Assembly: GCA_024236095.1 (NCBI GenBank) | Contig: JACKLD010000012.1 | Location: 441,968 to 505,967, forward strand | Direction of reading: 5' to 3' | DNA: 64,000 nt | Source: Pseudomonadaceae bacterium | Lineage (GTDB): Bacteria; Pseudomonadota; Alphaproteobacteria; UBA2136; UBA6156 | Shown: positions 1 through 8,318 of the stretch, in pieces | Position numbering within the stretch: the first letter of the stretch is position 1 | Layout: each line of letters starts with the position of its first letter | Notes under the pieces: model-generated | Told to the model about the DNA's origin: nothing | What the model saw: the letters and a program-made list of their open reading frames with translations, nothing else | Database searches by the model: none | Program-made: the position numbers and the translations under genes

Positions 1-386
1 ATCGCCAACTGGTTGGCACTGTTGAACACCCATGTGCGCGGCGTGGCAATCTCGGCGCGGGCAAACAACCGCGTCATCGTCACGGTGTCGCCCATCGGCA
101 CCCGCTGCGGCGGCAACACATGAATCCCCTGACTCCGCAAGGTTTCCACGATATTCCAGGTATGGTCATCATCCCACCGCAACGCGTAATGCACCAAATC
201 ATAATGGGGGAATTCCTGCCCCCGCCACATCACCGGCGCCGCCCCCTGCCCGAACTGCAAGGTCACCTCCTCCGGATTGACAATATCAAACGCATGCCCG
301 CGCGCATTGGCTTCCTCCACCAACCGCCGCACGAAGTTGCTCTGCCCGTGCTGCGAATGAAACCGCGTCAGCAAACAAAACCGCAT
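1..386 (-). CDS. RimK-like ATP-grasp protein, N-terminal part (cut by window edge)
   Basis: The minus-strand frame opens with ATG at 386 and stays open to the window edge (128 codons). It begins MRFCLLTRF, followed by a Rossmann-like start (REFNFVRRLVEEA-type pattern), then LVHYALRWDDD and GDTVTMTRLFARAEI, which matches the pre-ATP-grasp domain of RimK/glutathione-synthetase-like ligases, where a short helix region precedes the nucleotide-binding fold. Such enzymes join an amino acid to a carboxyl group using ATP. The catalytic ATP-grasp domain lies outside the window, so the substrate is unknown. It starts 2 bases after the zapE-like stop, so the two are probably co-transcribed. Confidence 0.6.
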   Translation of the reverse strand, partial: MRFCLLTRFHSQHGQSNFVRRLVEEANARGHAFDIVNPEEVTLQFGQGAAPVMWRGQEFPHYDLVHYALRWDDDHTWNIVETLRSQGIHVLPPQRVPMGDTVTMTRLFARAEIATPRTWVFNSANQLA

Positions 387-388
387 CG

Positions 389-1558
389 TCAGGCTCCTTT
401 TTTTGTCCGGCTGCGCGCCAGCTTGCTTTTGCGCGTATGCGGCTTGGCGGGCTTACCTGTTTTCGGCGCAACCTTGCGCACGGCTTTGGCTTTCTTCACC
501 ACACCGCCCGTCCATGAAGGGTCGGCCAACTGCATCATGCGGCTGGCAGTCCGCCGGAATGCTTCCGCCGCATCCCCTGCCACACACAACACTTGCGGTG
601 CGGCAGCGGCACCCACCACCAAACGCTTCTTGTGCTCGTACAAAATATCCACCAGCGCTACCAGCCGCAATGCCGCATTGGCATCGGCAGGGCCCAACAC
701 CGGAACCCCCTCCAGCACCAGCGTATCGCACACTTTGACCAACGCCATGTAGTCACCGGCATCGTAGTTCTGTTCACACAAACCGGCGAAACTGAACCAA
801 CACGCACGCCCCTGCTGTCGCTTGGCATGAAACTGCGGCGGCAGCACCGGTGCCATGCCGTTGCCGAAGTGCGCAAACAACGCCTCCAACTGCGGCGCGG
901 CGGGCAAGTCCACGTCTTCCAACACATACAGCTCGGGCAAGCCCTTGGGACGCACACGGTAGTCACGCCCTTCGCCAATTGCCAGCGACTCCAAATGCTT
1001 CTCCATCAACCGGATAAACGGCACAAACCGGTCGCGGTTGATGCCCCCCTGAAACAATTCTTCCATCGGCCAGTTGCTGGTGGCCACCACCACGATGCCC
1101 TGCGCGAACATCGCCGCAAACAAGCGGCCCAACAGCATCGCATCGGCAATGTTGGTCACGTAGAATTCGTCAAAGCACAGCAGCATGGCTTCTTCCGCCA
1201 CCTGCGCCGCCACCAGTTGCATCAGGTCTTGGCCGGGCTTCACTTTGGTGGCGTGCATGCGGGCATGAACCTCCTGCATGAAGGCATGGAAATGCACCCG
1301 CCGCTTCGGTACCGTTACCGCCTCGTAAAACAGGTCCATCAACATGCTTTTGCCGCGCCCCACCGGCCCGTAAAAGTACACCCCCTTGGGTGGCGTGGCA
1401 GTGTCGCTGGCCGCAAGCGCATGGGCAAGGTTTCCCAGCCGCACCACCGCCGCCGCTTGGGCGGCATCGGCCACCCAACCGTGCGCGGCCAACTGCTGTT
1501 GGTACAGGCTCAACAGGGAAGGAAGGGGGGCTGGCTTCATGCGCGGCAAAGCAGTCAT
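389..1558 (-). CDS. zapE: ZapE/AFG1-family ATPase
   Basis: 389 aa. Walker A GPVGRGKS is at about residues 64-71 and Walker B LLCFDEF at about 126-132, followed by a sensor-like ATSNW. The combination is typical of the AFG1/ZapE family, which are AAA-like P-loop ATPases linked to cell division in bacteria and protein quality control in mitochondria. The C-terminus is a basic, lysine-rich tail. I chose the ATG at 1558 because the family's conserved region begins soon after it. A longer in-frame extension upstream has no support and overlaps the divergent mscS gene. Length fits the family (about 350-390 aa). The next gene downstream, the ATP-grasp protein, follows at once. Confidence 0.88.
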   Translation of the reverse strand: MTALPRMKPAPLPSLLSLYQQQLAAHGWVADAAQAAAVVRLGNLAHALAASDTATPPKGVYFYGPVGRGKSMLMDLFYEAVTVPKRRVHFHAFMQEVHARMHATKVKPGQDLMQLVAAQVAEEAMLLCFDEFYVTNIADAMLLGRLFAAMFAQGIVVVATSNWPMEELFQGGINRDRFVPFIRLMEKHLESLAIGEGRDYRVRPKGLPELYVLEDVDLPAAPQLEALFAHFGNGMAPVLPPQFHAKRQQGRACWFSFAGLCEQNYDAGDYMALVKVCDTLVLEGVPVLGPADANAALRLVALVDILYEHKKRLVVGAAAAPQVLCVAGDAAEAFRRTASRMMQLADPSWTGGVVKKAKAVRKVAPKTGKPAKPHTRKSKLARSRTKKGA

Positions 1559-1691
1559 GTTCCTTTTGGCTTTCTTACGTCTTGCACGGTTATCCCGCAT
1601 TCTACGGTGACTGGCCATAGCCATGGGCAACAATTTATGTAACCCTATGGCAAACGCGCCGCGAAGAATCCACCCAGCCAAGGAGCCCGCC

Positions 1692-2711
1692 ATGCCTTCC
1701 CCCACCACCCTCATTCCCGGATTGCAAGGTCTCATCCCCGCCATTCCCGCCCTGCCGGATGCTGCCAGCATCACCCAAAAGGCCGAGGCCGCCGTCCCTG
1801 CCCTGTCATACCTTCCCGACGATTTCCTTGCCAACCTCATGGCCACCGGCGTCAACATCACCATCGCCCTCACCATCATGGTGGTGGGCTGGCTGGCCGC
1901 CCAGTGGCTCAGCCACCGCGCGGTCTCCAGCCTTGGCCGCATCGGCGAGACCGCCGCCAGCTTCATCGCCAGCACCATGCGCTTCGTGGTCATCACGGTG
2001 GCCTTCGTGGTGGCCATCATCCAGCTGGGCGTGCCCGCGCAAACACTGGTCACCATCATGGGTGCCATGGTGGTGGCACTGGGGCTGGGCCTCAAAGACA
2101 CTCTCACCAACGTCGCCGCCGGCATCATGCTGCTGGTCAACCGCCCGTTCGATGTGGGTGACTATGTGGAAATCGACAACCTCGCCGGCACCGTCAAACG
2201 CATCAACCTGTTTCAGACAGAACTCAACACCTACAAGAACATCCGCATCTTCATGCCCAACCAAAAGGTGTGGGATAACGCGGTGCAAAACTTCAGCCAC
2301 AACCGCCAACGCATGGTCGAGGTCACCGTAGGTCTCGATTACAGCCACAAACCCTCGGTGTGCCGCGAAGCCATCGCCGCCGCCATCACCAAGCACCCGG
2401 CGGTGCTGGCCGATCCCGCCCCCTTCATCGGACTTGTCGAACTTGCCGACAGCGCGGTCAACTTCACCGTGCGCGTGTGGGTGAAAACACCGGACTGGTC
2501 ACAGGTACGCTACGGCCTGTTGGATTACATCAAGGACGAATGCGAGGCCCGCGGCCTTTCCATCCCCTTCCCGCAACGGGTGGTGCGCATGGTCAAGGAA
2601 GGTGGCAGCGACAAGGCAGCTCCCAAAGGCAAGCCCGCCAAAACCACTGCCAAGGCCAAACGTTTGGCCAAACCGTCCACCCAACGCAGCAACGTGCAAA
2701 CAGAAGGCTAA
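1692..2711 (+). CDS. mscS: MscS-family small-conductance mechanosensitive channel
   Basis: 339 aa inner-membrane channel that releases solutes on hypo-osmotic shock. Hydrophobic segments lie at about residues 50-75, 85-110 and 115-150. The pore helix is glycine/alanine patterned (MVVALGLGLKDTLTNVAAG) and leads into the signature RPFDVGDYVEI of the MscS beta domain, then a C-terminal alpha/beta vestibule (about 190-290). The tail is rich in Lys, Ala and Pro. The ATG at 1692 is chosen because AAGGAG lies 6 bases upstream (1680-1685). An upstream in-frame ATG at 1623 has no such site. A DUF1223 gene follows 4 bases later. Confidence 0.93.
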   Translation: MPSPTTLIPGLQGLIPAIPALPDAASITQKAEAAVPALSYLPDDFLANLMATGVNITIALTIMVVGWLAAQWLSHRAVSSLGRIGETAASFIASTMRFVVITVAFVVAIIQLGVPAQTLVTIMGAMVVALGLGLKDTLTNVAAGIMLLVNRPFDVGDYVEIDNLAGTVKRINLFQTELNTYKNIRIFMPNQKVWDNAVQNFSHNRQRMVEVTVGLDYSHKPSVCREAIAAAITKHPAVLADPAPFIGLVELADSAVNFTVRVWVKTPDWSQVRYGLLDYIKDECEARGLSIPFPQRVVRMVKEGGSDKAAPKGKPAKTTAKAKRLAKPSTQRSNVQTEG

Positions 2712-2715
2712 CTCC

Positions 2716-3372
2716 ATGCACCGCCACCTCCTTACCTTTGCTTTGGCTTTGGCGACCCTCTCCGCATGGGCCGAGGCGCCCTTCACCGTGGTCGAGGTCT
2801 TCACCAGCAAATACTGCCCAAGCTGTCCGGCGGCCGAGAGCTACCTGCGCAAGGAAGCGCTTGAAAACCCAAACCTTCTGGTGGTGCTGGAAAACGTCGA
2901 CTACTGGAACGGCCCCGGCCGCATCGACCCCGATTCCAACCCGGATTTCACCCAACGCCAGTATGATTATTCCAACCTGCTGGCCGACCGGCCCGGCAAG
3001 GTCTTCACCCCGCAACCCGTCCTCAACGGCCGCGTGGTGGCCGACCCGCCGCTGTGGCTCAGCTGGAGCGGCGCGCTGAAGAAAGCACCTGCCATCCCCA
3101 CCACTTTGCAGGCCAGCGCCACCGCCAAGGGCGGGCTCATCGTCAGCCTCGCTTCCAAACCAAAGGATGCCGAACTCACCGTCATCGGCCTTACCCCCAT
3201 CGAGGGCACCAAACTGTGGCGCGCCAAAGGCGTCAAGCAATTCCCCGTCACCGGCACCACCGTCAGCCTCGATAGCGCCCGCCTCCCCGCCGGCACCGAT
3301 GCCCTCATCCTGCTGCAAGAGGCCGGCCCCGCCGGCATCCTCGCCGCCACCCGCCTCTCCCGCACCCCGTAA
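2716..3372 (+). CDS. DUF1223 family secreted thioredoxin-like protein
   Basis: 218 aa. The N-terminus MHRHLLTFALALATLSAWAEA is a clear signal peptide. The mature protein begins with TVVEVFTSKYCPSCPAAE, carrying the CxxC motif of the DUF1223 thioredoxin-like family, then YWNGPGRIDP and TPQPVLNGR, also typical of that family. The likely location is the periplasm. The function is not established for the family, though the CPSC pair suggests redox activity (inference). It lies 4 bases after mscS, so the two probably form one transcript. Confidence 0.85.
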   Translation: MHRHLLTFALALATLSAWAEAPFTVVEVFTSKYCPSCPAAESYLRKEALENPNLLVVLENVDYWNGPGRIDPDSNPDFTQRQYDYSNLLADRPGKVFTPQPVLNGRVVADPPLWLSWSGALKKAPAIPTTLQASATAKGGLIVSLASKPKDAELTVIGLTPIEGTKLWRAKGVKQFPVTGTTVSLDSARLPAGTDALILLQEAGPAGILAATRLSRTP

Positions 3373-3437
3373 ATCATTTCAAATCAAGTAGATGGACAAG
3401 GACTTGACGAAACCCCGCACCGCCCCATCTCTCATAT

Positions 3438-4691
3438 ATGAGCGAAATCGCCTACAACCCGCCTGCGTTAGATACCACCGCCATCACCGGCCGCTTGGCC
3501 CATTGCGCCAAGGTGATGGGCGGAAAGCGCGCCTTGGCCAAGGCTGCCGGGCTCTCTGAAGCCCAACTGTTCCGGTACCTCAACGGAGCATCCGATATGG
3601 CGGTCAGCCGGCTCACCGCCATCGCCGAGGCCGCCAAGGTCTCGCCCGGCTGGCTGCTGACCGGTGAAGACGTCCTTCCCCCACCCCCACGGCCTGATTT
3701 CCACCCCGCCACCATGGCCCAGGTGGTGCAAACGCTGGAAGAGTACCTGCTGGAGTACCCCATCAAGTTCACCCCCAAACAAAAGGGGCAGATGTTCGCA
3801 CTGGTGTACGATGCGATCCGGCATGATGAGCATCATTTCAATATTGCGCCCAGTTGGAACCGTGAGAAGGCCTTCCAGTTTCTGGATTTTATGGCAGCGC
3901 TTAAAGCCAACAACGACATTGAAAACTATCATGCAGTATTTGAGCATGCTGAAGTTTTGAAACGCCCGTTCTCGCCGGAACAGGCCTTGAATTTTGAGCG
4001 TTTGGTCAATACCGGAAATCAGGGGGTCTATAACGGTATCAGTGGTAAAATGTACCTCGAGCGTATGGGACACGCCATCCCTCCGGAACGTTTGCAGGAA
4101 ATGCTCGGGCTTCTCCAACTGGTTAACAAGGGTGACGTCAACAAACCGATTCATTGGCTTGATCTAGGATGTGGAAAAGGTTTGCATATGCTTGCATTGG
4201 CCAAGTATGCGAGGAATGTAAACCTGTTCGGACTTGATGCTTCTTCGTTGTCTGCGGCCGAAATTGAACCGCTTATTGCCAGAAGCCGGCTGGAAAATGC
4301 ACGTTTTGACTTGGGTAACCTTACAAGCCTGCCCTACCCTGACAGTAGCATGGACGTGGTGTATGCCTCGTACAGTCTGAATTTTGTCCCATATATCCCG
4401 AGTGCGAACGTCGGCATGAAGCTTGCTATACAGGAGATTGTCCGCGTTCTTAAAACCAATGGCATTTGCCACATCCGTACGTCCCATGGTCAGGGGCGCA
4501 GTTGGCTGCTGTTTCGGCAATATCTTGATGAGATTCAAATTCGCGAGCTTCTCCAGAAAGAAGGGCTGGGTATTATCTCTCACCGTTATACGACAAAATT
4601 TGGGGTTGTTAAGGGTGATTTCGACGAAAAGGACTACATTTCCAACATGCGCGATAGTGTTCACAGCATTACCGTGCGCAAGCTTCCCTGA
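3438..4691 (+). CDS. XRE-type HTH domain fused to a class I SAM methyltransferase
   Basis: 417 aa. Residues about 15-80 look like a phage-repressor-type helix-turn-helix (GGKRALAKAAGLSEAQLFRYL, then MAVSRLTAIAEAAKVSPGWLLTG). Residues about 235-340 carry a class I methyltransferase fold: motif I WLDLGCGKGLHMLALA, acidic residue in LFGLDASS, then LTSLPYPDSSMDVVYASYSLNFV and a VLKTNG strand, the pattern of small-molecule or quinone-type methyltransferases. Base composition changes inside the gene: GC-rich up to about 3790, clearly more AT-rich after that. A strong terminator follows. There is no clear ribosome site, so the transcript could be leaderless. The substrate is unknown. Confidence 0.75.
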   Translation: MSEIAYNPPALDTTAITGRLAHCAKVMGGKRALAKAAGLSEAQLFRYLNGASDMAVSRLTAIAEAAKVSPGWLLTGEDVLPPPPRPDFHPATMAQVVQTLEEYLLEYPIKFTPKQKGQMFALVYDAIRHDEHHFNIAPSWNREKAFQFLDFMAALKANNDIENYHAVFEHAEVLKRPFSPEQALNFERLVNTGNQGVYNGISGKMYLERMGHAIPPERLQEMLGLLQLVNKGDVNKPIHWLDLGCGKGLHMLALAKYARNVNLFGLDASSLSAAEIEPLIARSRLENARFDLGNLTSLPYPDSSMDVVYASYSLNFVPYIPSANVGMKLAIQEIVRVLKTNGICHIRTSHGQGRSWLLFRQYLDEIQIRELLQKEGLGIISHRYTTKFGVVKGDFDEKDYISNMRDSVHSITVRKLP

Positions 4692-4710
4692 AGGTGGAAA
4701 ACACCCCATG

Positions 4711-4738
4711 AAAAAGCGCCACTTTATGGCGCCTTTTT
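4711..4738 (+). terminator. Rho-independent terminator after the HTH-methyltransferase gene
   Basis: A perfect 6-bp stem GCGCCA/TGGCGC (4716-4721 with 4727-4732) and a 5-base loop, preceded by A5 and followed by CTTTTTAT. The A-rich left side means it could also serve the convergent minus-strand gene ending at 4758. Confidence 0.85.
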
Positions 4739-4757
4739 ATGAGATGTAGGATAAGGC

Positions 4758-5183
4758 TTAACCTTTACCACAATCTGCCGCAACCATGAGCCCTGCAGGA
4801 ACATCAACTGCATATAGGTTCATACCAAATTCGCTCTGGTATTTTTCAACAGTGACAACATTAAACAGACTACTGCATTCTTCCGACTCACCTTCGCCAT
4901 CAGCGGGTTCGTGGTGCAGATACTCCCCGAACAGGAACTCGCAGTCGGCCATGTACTGGCGGGTAAAGGTGATGTGGGCATGCCACACATGATCCACCAG
5001 CACCGGCGGTACCATCGGCTTGCCGTACTTGCCCACCAGCACGAGGAACTTGCGGTAGAGGTCTTCCGCACGCACCAGCATCTCGGCGGGCATGCCGGTG
5101 TCTTCCTGCACGTGTTGCATCACGCGGGTGAGGTCGATTTTGGCTACCCGTTGTTCCAGGCTCATGTCGCTGCCGTATGTCAT
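4758..5183 (-). CDS. Glycine-rich-domain-like (GRDP/DUF1399-type) small protein
   Basis: 141 aa. The central segment VDHVWHAHITFTRQYMADCEFLFGEYLHH is the WHxH-type signature found in plant GRDP proteins and in bacterial glycine-rich-domain-like proteins. Their role is unknown, and the His residues suggest metal binding (inference). ATG 5183 is preferred because AAGGAG lies 10 bases upstream. The frame could extend to 5237, but that has no ribosome site. It ends close to the shared terminator with its convergent neighbour. Confidence 0.6.
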   Translation of the reverse strand: MTYGSDMSLEQRVAKIDLTRVMQHVQEDTGMPAEMLVRAEDLYRKFLVLVGKYGKPMVPPVLVDHVWHAHITFTRQYMADCEFLFGEYLHHEPADGEGESEECSSLFNVVTVEKYQSEFGMNLYAVDVPAGLMVAADCGKG

Positions 5184-5225
5184 ATCTGAGAGTCTCCTTT
5201 GGTTGTTTCTCAACAATGTGAGAGT

Positions 5226-5254
5226 CGTATAACCCATGTCTAAATTGTATGCAA
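5226..5254 (-). promoter_or_regulatory. Candidate sigma-70-like promoter for the GRDP-like gene
   Basis: Read on the minus strand, TTGCAT and TATACG are separated by 17 bases, about 40 bases upstream of the ATG at 5183. Each box matches the consensus at 4 of 6 positions. Two direct copies of TGAGAGTC (plus-strand 5187-5194 and 5219-5226) flank the region, one touching the -10 box, so an operator is possible. Confidence 0.35.
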
Positions 5255-5375
5255 TAGGTATTCACAAAAAAGTTTCATTTTTCTATCATCCGCGCAAAAC
5301 ACTGAAAATAAACTGGAAAACATCATACAAAACCCTCACAACATGCTTACCCACAGCAAAAGGAGGGAACACACC

Positions 5376-5786
5376 ATGACCCACAACCCCGGAATCGGCC
5401 GCCTCATCGTCGTACTGGACGAGAGCATGAACAGCCAAAGCATCACCGCCTTCGGCAAACTGGCGCGCAGCTGGCCGTCCAACCCGCCGCTCACCGTCAT
5501 TGCCGGTACCCGGGCCCGCGTGGTCAAGGGCTTCGGCCAACGCTGGGAGACGCTGTTCTACAACCCCAACGAGTTCGTGCCGCTGCCGCGCCTGATGGGC
5601 ATGCTGCCATGGAGCGAGATCTGGATCATCAAAGACGGTCTGGTGTGGGCGCTGCGCGACGGCCGCATGATCGCCACCGGCACCAGCCCGCACCATACGG
5701 CGCCCACGCCGCAACCGGTGGTGCGTAGCCTCAGCGCCGCCCGCGCCCTCCGCACCATCGAGGACTACGCCATGGGTAGCCGCTAA
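5376..5786 (+). CDS. Hypothetical protein (136 aa)
   Basis: Not recognised. The protein has no signal peptide or membrane segment. It begins MTHNPGIGRLIVVLDE and has hydrophobic strands alternating with basic helices (PPLTVIAGTRARVVKGFG, WSEIWIIKDGLVWALRDG), consistent with a small soluble alpha/beta domain. ATG 5376 is chosen because AAGGAGGG lies just upstream (about 5359-5366). Codon use matches the host. It stands alone between two convergent or opposite genes, with a paired hairpin region downstream. Confidence 0.6.
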   Translation: MTHNPGIGRLIVVLDESMNSQSITAFGKLARSWPSNPPLTVIAGTRARVVKGFGQRWETLFYNPNEFVPLPRLMGMLPWSEIWIIKDGLVWALRDGRMIATGTSPHHTAPTPQPVVRSLSAARALRTIEDYAMGSR

Positions 5787-5836
5787 AGCGCCCCGGAGGG
5801 GAAGCGAGGGGAAGGAAATCCTCTTCTCCCCCTTGT

Positions 5837-5881
5837 CGTCCCGACTCCCAATCGGAGTCGGGCGCCGGCTCCGGTCGGGAC
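5837..5881. repeat. Overlapping inverted repeats downstream of the 136-aa gene
   Basis: A perfect 9-bp stem CCCGACTCC/GGAGTCGGG (5840-5848 with 5854-5862, 5-base loop) competes with an outer GTCCCGAC/GTCGGGAC pairing (5837-5844 with 5874-5881). No U-run follows, so it is not a classical terminator, but it sits where transcripts from 5376 and the lpx operon converge. Confidence 0.6.
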
Positions 5882-5937
5882 GGCACATCAGGCCGAGGGC
5901 CTTCCATTACGGCGAAGCCGTCAGACGCGGAACATCC

Positions 5938-7050
5938 CTACAACCCCCCAACGCGCAAAACCACCCCCGCCGCCGCTTCCACCGGGTCGGCATCGGTTGC
6001 CAGCTTGCCCGCCACCTTCTCCAACAAATCCAACTGATGCCGCCGGCACCCCGCATCCACCAACAGCGGATACACCGCCCGCGCCAGATTGGCCTCGGTG
6101 GCCCCTTCCTGCACATATTCGGGGTACACGCACGCATCCAACACCAAATTGGGCGGAGAAATGAACTTCACCTTCACCAACCGCCGCACAACCGCCGCCG
6201 TCAGCCAGTGCATGCGGTAGGCCACCACGGCGGGCACCCCCAACAATGCCAACTCCAAATTGTTTGTCCCGCTCTTGGTCAACGCCGCCGTACACCCCGC
6301 CAGCGCCCCATGACGCCCCTCGCCCACCACCGCCTCCAAGCCATCATCCCAGCCCAAAGGCTTCAGCCGCGCCAACGTCTCTTCGCTTTCCACCGCCACC
6401 AGCCCCGTCAACTGCGGCACCAATTTTTTCAACCGCACAAACGTCGCCAAAAACAACGGCCAATGGTGCCCCAACTCCGCCTGCCGACTCCCCGGCAGCA
6501 ACGCCAACGTCAACCCCTTGTGCTTGGGCTTGGCCACGCCCGCCATCCGCTTCACCACCGGGTGCCCGATATACGTCGCCGCCAACCCATGCCTGTTAAA
6601 AAAGTCCGCCTCAAACGGAAACACACACAGCACATGCGCCAATATCTTCTTGAGCTTGTGCACCCGCCCCTGCCGCCACGCCCATACCTTGGGCGCTGCG
6701 TACTGCACCACGGGGATGCCCAACGGCGCCAGCCGCGCCGCCAACCGCGCCGAGAACTCTTGGTTGTCAATCGTCACACATACCGCAGGCTTGTGCTCCT
6801 TGGCCCATGCTTCCACCTTGTCCAGCAACCGCTTCAACCGTGGAATCGCCCCCACCACTTCCACCAATCCCATGCCGGGAAACTGCTCAATCCCGCCAAG
6901 CAACGCCACCCCCGCCTTGGCCATCGCCGGCCCGCCAATCCCTGCAAACTGCAACCCTTTGCGCTTTTTCTTCAACGCCACCACCAACTCCGCCCCCAGC
7001 ATATCGCCGGAAACTTCCCCGGCACAAAGAAGAATACTACCTACCTTCAT
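5938..7050 (-). CDS. lpxB: Lipid-A-disaccharide synthase
   Basis: 370 aa, the usual length. GT-B fold glycosyltransferase that joins UDP-diacylglucosamine and lipid X to give the lipid A disaccharide at the inner membrane. Hallmarks: LLCAGEVSGDMLGAEL at the N-terminus, IDNQEFSARL, VVQYAAPKVWAWRQGR, LLPGSRQAELG, and the C-terminal LTKSGTNNLELALLGVP sugar-nucleotide region. It is the last gene of the long lpx operon and overlaps the upstream GNAT gene by 14 bases, implying translational coupling. Confidence 0.96.
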   Translation of the reverse strand: MKVGSILLCAGEVSGDMLGAELVVALKKKRKGLQFAGIGGPAMAKAGVALLGGIEQFPGMGLVEVVGAIPRLKRLLDKVEAWAKEHKPAVCVTIDNQEFSARLAARLAPLGIPVVQYAAPKVWAWRQGRVHKLKKILAHVLCVFPFEADFFNRHGLAATYIGHPVVKRMAGVAKPKHKGLTLALLPGSRQAELGHHWPLFLATFVRLKKLVPQLTGLVAVESEETLARLKPLGWDDGLEAVVGEGRHGALAGCTAALTKSGTNNLELALLGVPAVVAYRMHWLTAAVVRRLVKVKFISPPNLVLDACVYPEYVQEGATEANLARAVYPLLVDAGCRRHQLDLLEKVAGKLATDADPVEAAAGVVLRVGGL

Positions 7051-7483
7051 CTACCAAAGTCTTTCCCATAACCACGTGGGGGATCCCAACTTCTGTGAAC
7101 TCATCGCTCTGTATAGAATAACCAGATTTAAGGTAAAACGGCACTGCGACCTTGCGAGCGTGCATCACCATTTTTGCTCCCCCCTGCTCCAAGACATAAT
7201 CCTCTGCAAACGCAAGAATATCCCGTCCAATCCCTCTACCTTGCTGGCTCGGACATACAAACATTTGCCTTAATTTGAAGAAACTCCCCCCCCTAACCAA
7301 AACGCAACCCCCGAGAATACTTTCACTCTCAACAAAAGCCAGATGAACCTGTTTGTCCTCACCCTCCAAGTCCTCTTTAGAGAAGTCGCCAAAGCCTAGC
7401 GGCTTTCTCAAAATGTCGAAACGCTTCTCCAGCATTTGTGAATAAAGTTCAGAGCCAAAACCAACAATTACACGGTTCAACAT
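7037..7483 (-). CDS. GNAT-family N-acetyltransferase inserted between lpxI and lpxB
   Basis: 148 aa. The acetyl-CoA-binding signature is visible as LRQMFVCPSQQGRGIGRDILAFAED (Q/RxxGxG/A loop), followed by MHARKVAVPFYLKSGY, typical of GNAT motif B. The acceptor is unknown. ATG 7483 lies 1 base after the lpxI stop. The end overlaps lpxB by 14 bases. The gene is visibly richer in A+T than its neighbours, and GNAT is not a normal member of the lpx cluster, so recent acquisition is likely. Confidence 0.85.
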   Translation of the reverse strand: MLNRVIVGFGSELYSQMLEKRFDILRKPLGFGDFSKEDLEGEDKQVHLAFVESESILGGCVLVRGGSFFKLRQMFVCPSQQGRGIGRDILAFAEDYVLEQGGAKMVMHARKVAVPFYLKSGYSIQSDEFTEVGIPHVVMGKTLVDEGR

Positions 7484-7484
7484 C

Positions 7485-8318
7485 TCACACCCCAACCCCC
7501 ACAACCCCATGTCCATCCGCCACCGCTACCACCTTCTCGCCATCCACCACCAGTGTCTTGCCCGCCTGTACCGCCACACCCTTGTAGCCATGCAGTGCCA
7601 GCAACTCCACCGTGGCGGGGCCGATGGTCGGTAAATCGGCCAAGTCGGTCTGACTCGGCTTGGCGGCCTTGATCAACCATCCGGCCCGCTCCTGCTTGCC
7701 CAGCGGCCCCCGAAGCGCCGCACAGCGCGCAATCAACCCGTCGGTGCCTTCCACCGCTTCCACGCCCAGCACCGTGCCTCTGTGCACCACCACGGCCTGG
7801 CCGATATCCAGCCCGCCCATCGCTCGCAACACCTCCATGCCCAACGCGATATCCGCCTTGTCCGCCTCGCTGGGGGCATACTTGCCCCACACGCCGTCCT
7901 TGGCCGCCAACGCGGGTAGCAAGTCTGTCACCGGCAACACCGTAAACCCTTCATCGGCCAGAAACCCCGCCACCCCGCGCAACAACGCATCATCATGAAA
8001 GCCCTTCACCCGTGCCAGCAACTGCACCCCTTTCACATCGGGCCGCAGCCGGAACAAACTGGGTTTATGCAACGCCCCCGCCATCACCACATGGCTCACC
8101 TTGTGGGCCTTCAGGTGCGCCAAAATCTTCCCCACCGCCGCAATGTTGAAACTGGCTTGCCCCGCCACCCCCTCCGGCAACCCGCGCGGCGCCGCCTGCC
8201 CATCAAACGTCACCACCTGCACCTCAAACCCTTGGGCCAACGCCGCCCCCGCCACCAACGCGGGCAAACTCCCCCCTCCGGCCAGAATGGCCAGCACCGG
8301 CGTATCGTTAGTCGGCAT
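7485..8318 (-). CDS. lpxI: UDP-2,3-diacylglucosamine pyrophosphatase, LpxI type
   Basis: 277 aa. LpxI hydrolyses UDP-2,3-diacylglucosamine to lipid X, replacing LpxH, mostly in alphaproteobacteria. The N-terminal LAILAGGGSLPALVA, the central HVVMAGALHKPSLFRLRPD, GFHDDALLRGV, and the C-terminal DLPTIGPATVELLALHGYKGVAVQAGKTLV agree with the family. ATG 8318 overlaps the lpxA stop by 11 bases. An in-frame TTG 6 bases earlier is less likely. Confidence 0.94.
   Translation of the reverse strand: MPTNDTPVLAILAGGGSLPALVAGAALAQGFEVQVVTFDGQAAPRGLPEGVAGQASFNIAAVGKILAHLKAHKVSHVVMAGALHKPSLFRLRPDVKGVQLLARVKGFHDDALLRGVAGFLADEGFTVLPVTDLLPALAAKDGVWGKYAPSEADKADIALGMEVLRAMGGLDIGQAVVVHRGTVLGVEAVEGTDGLIARCAALRGPLGKQERAGWLIKAAKPSQTDLADLPTIGPATVELLALHGYKGVAVQAGKTLVVDGEKVVAVADGHGVVGVGV

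Noticed and set aside
1559..2140. Long N-terminal extension of the ZapE-like frame
   Set aside because: It runs antisense through mscS, has no conserved motif, and the family starts near ATG 1558.
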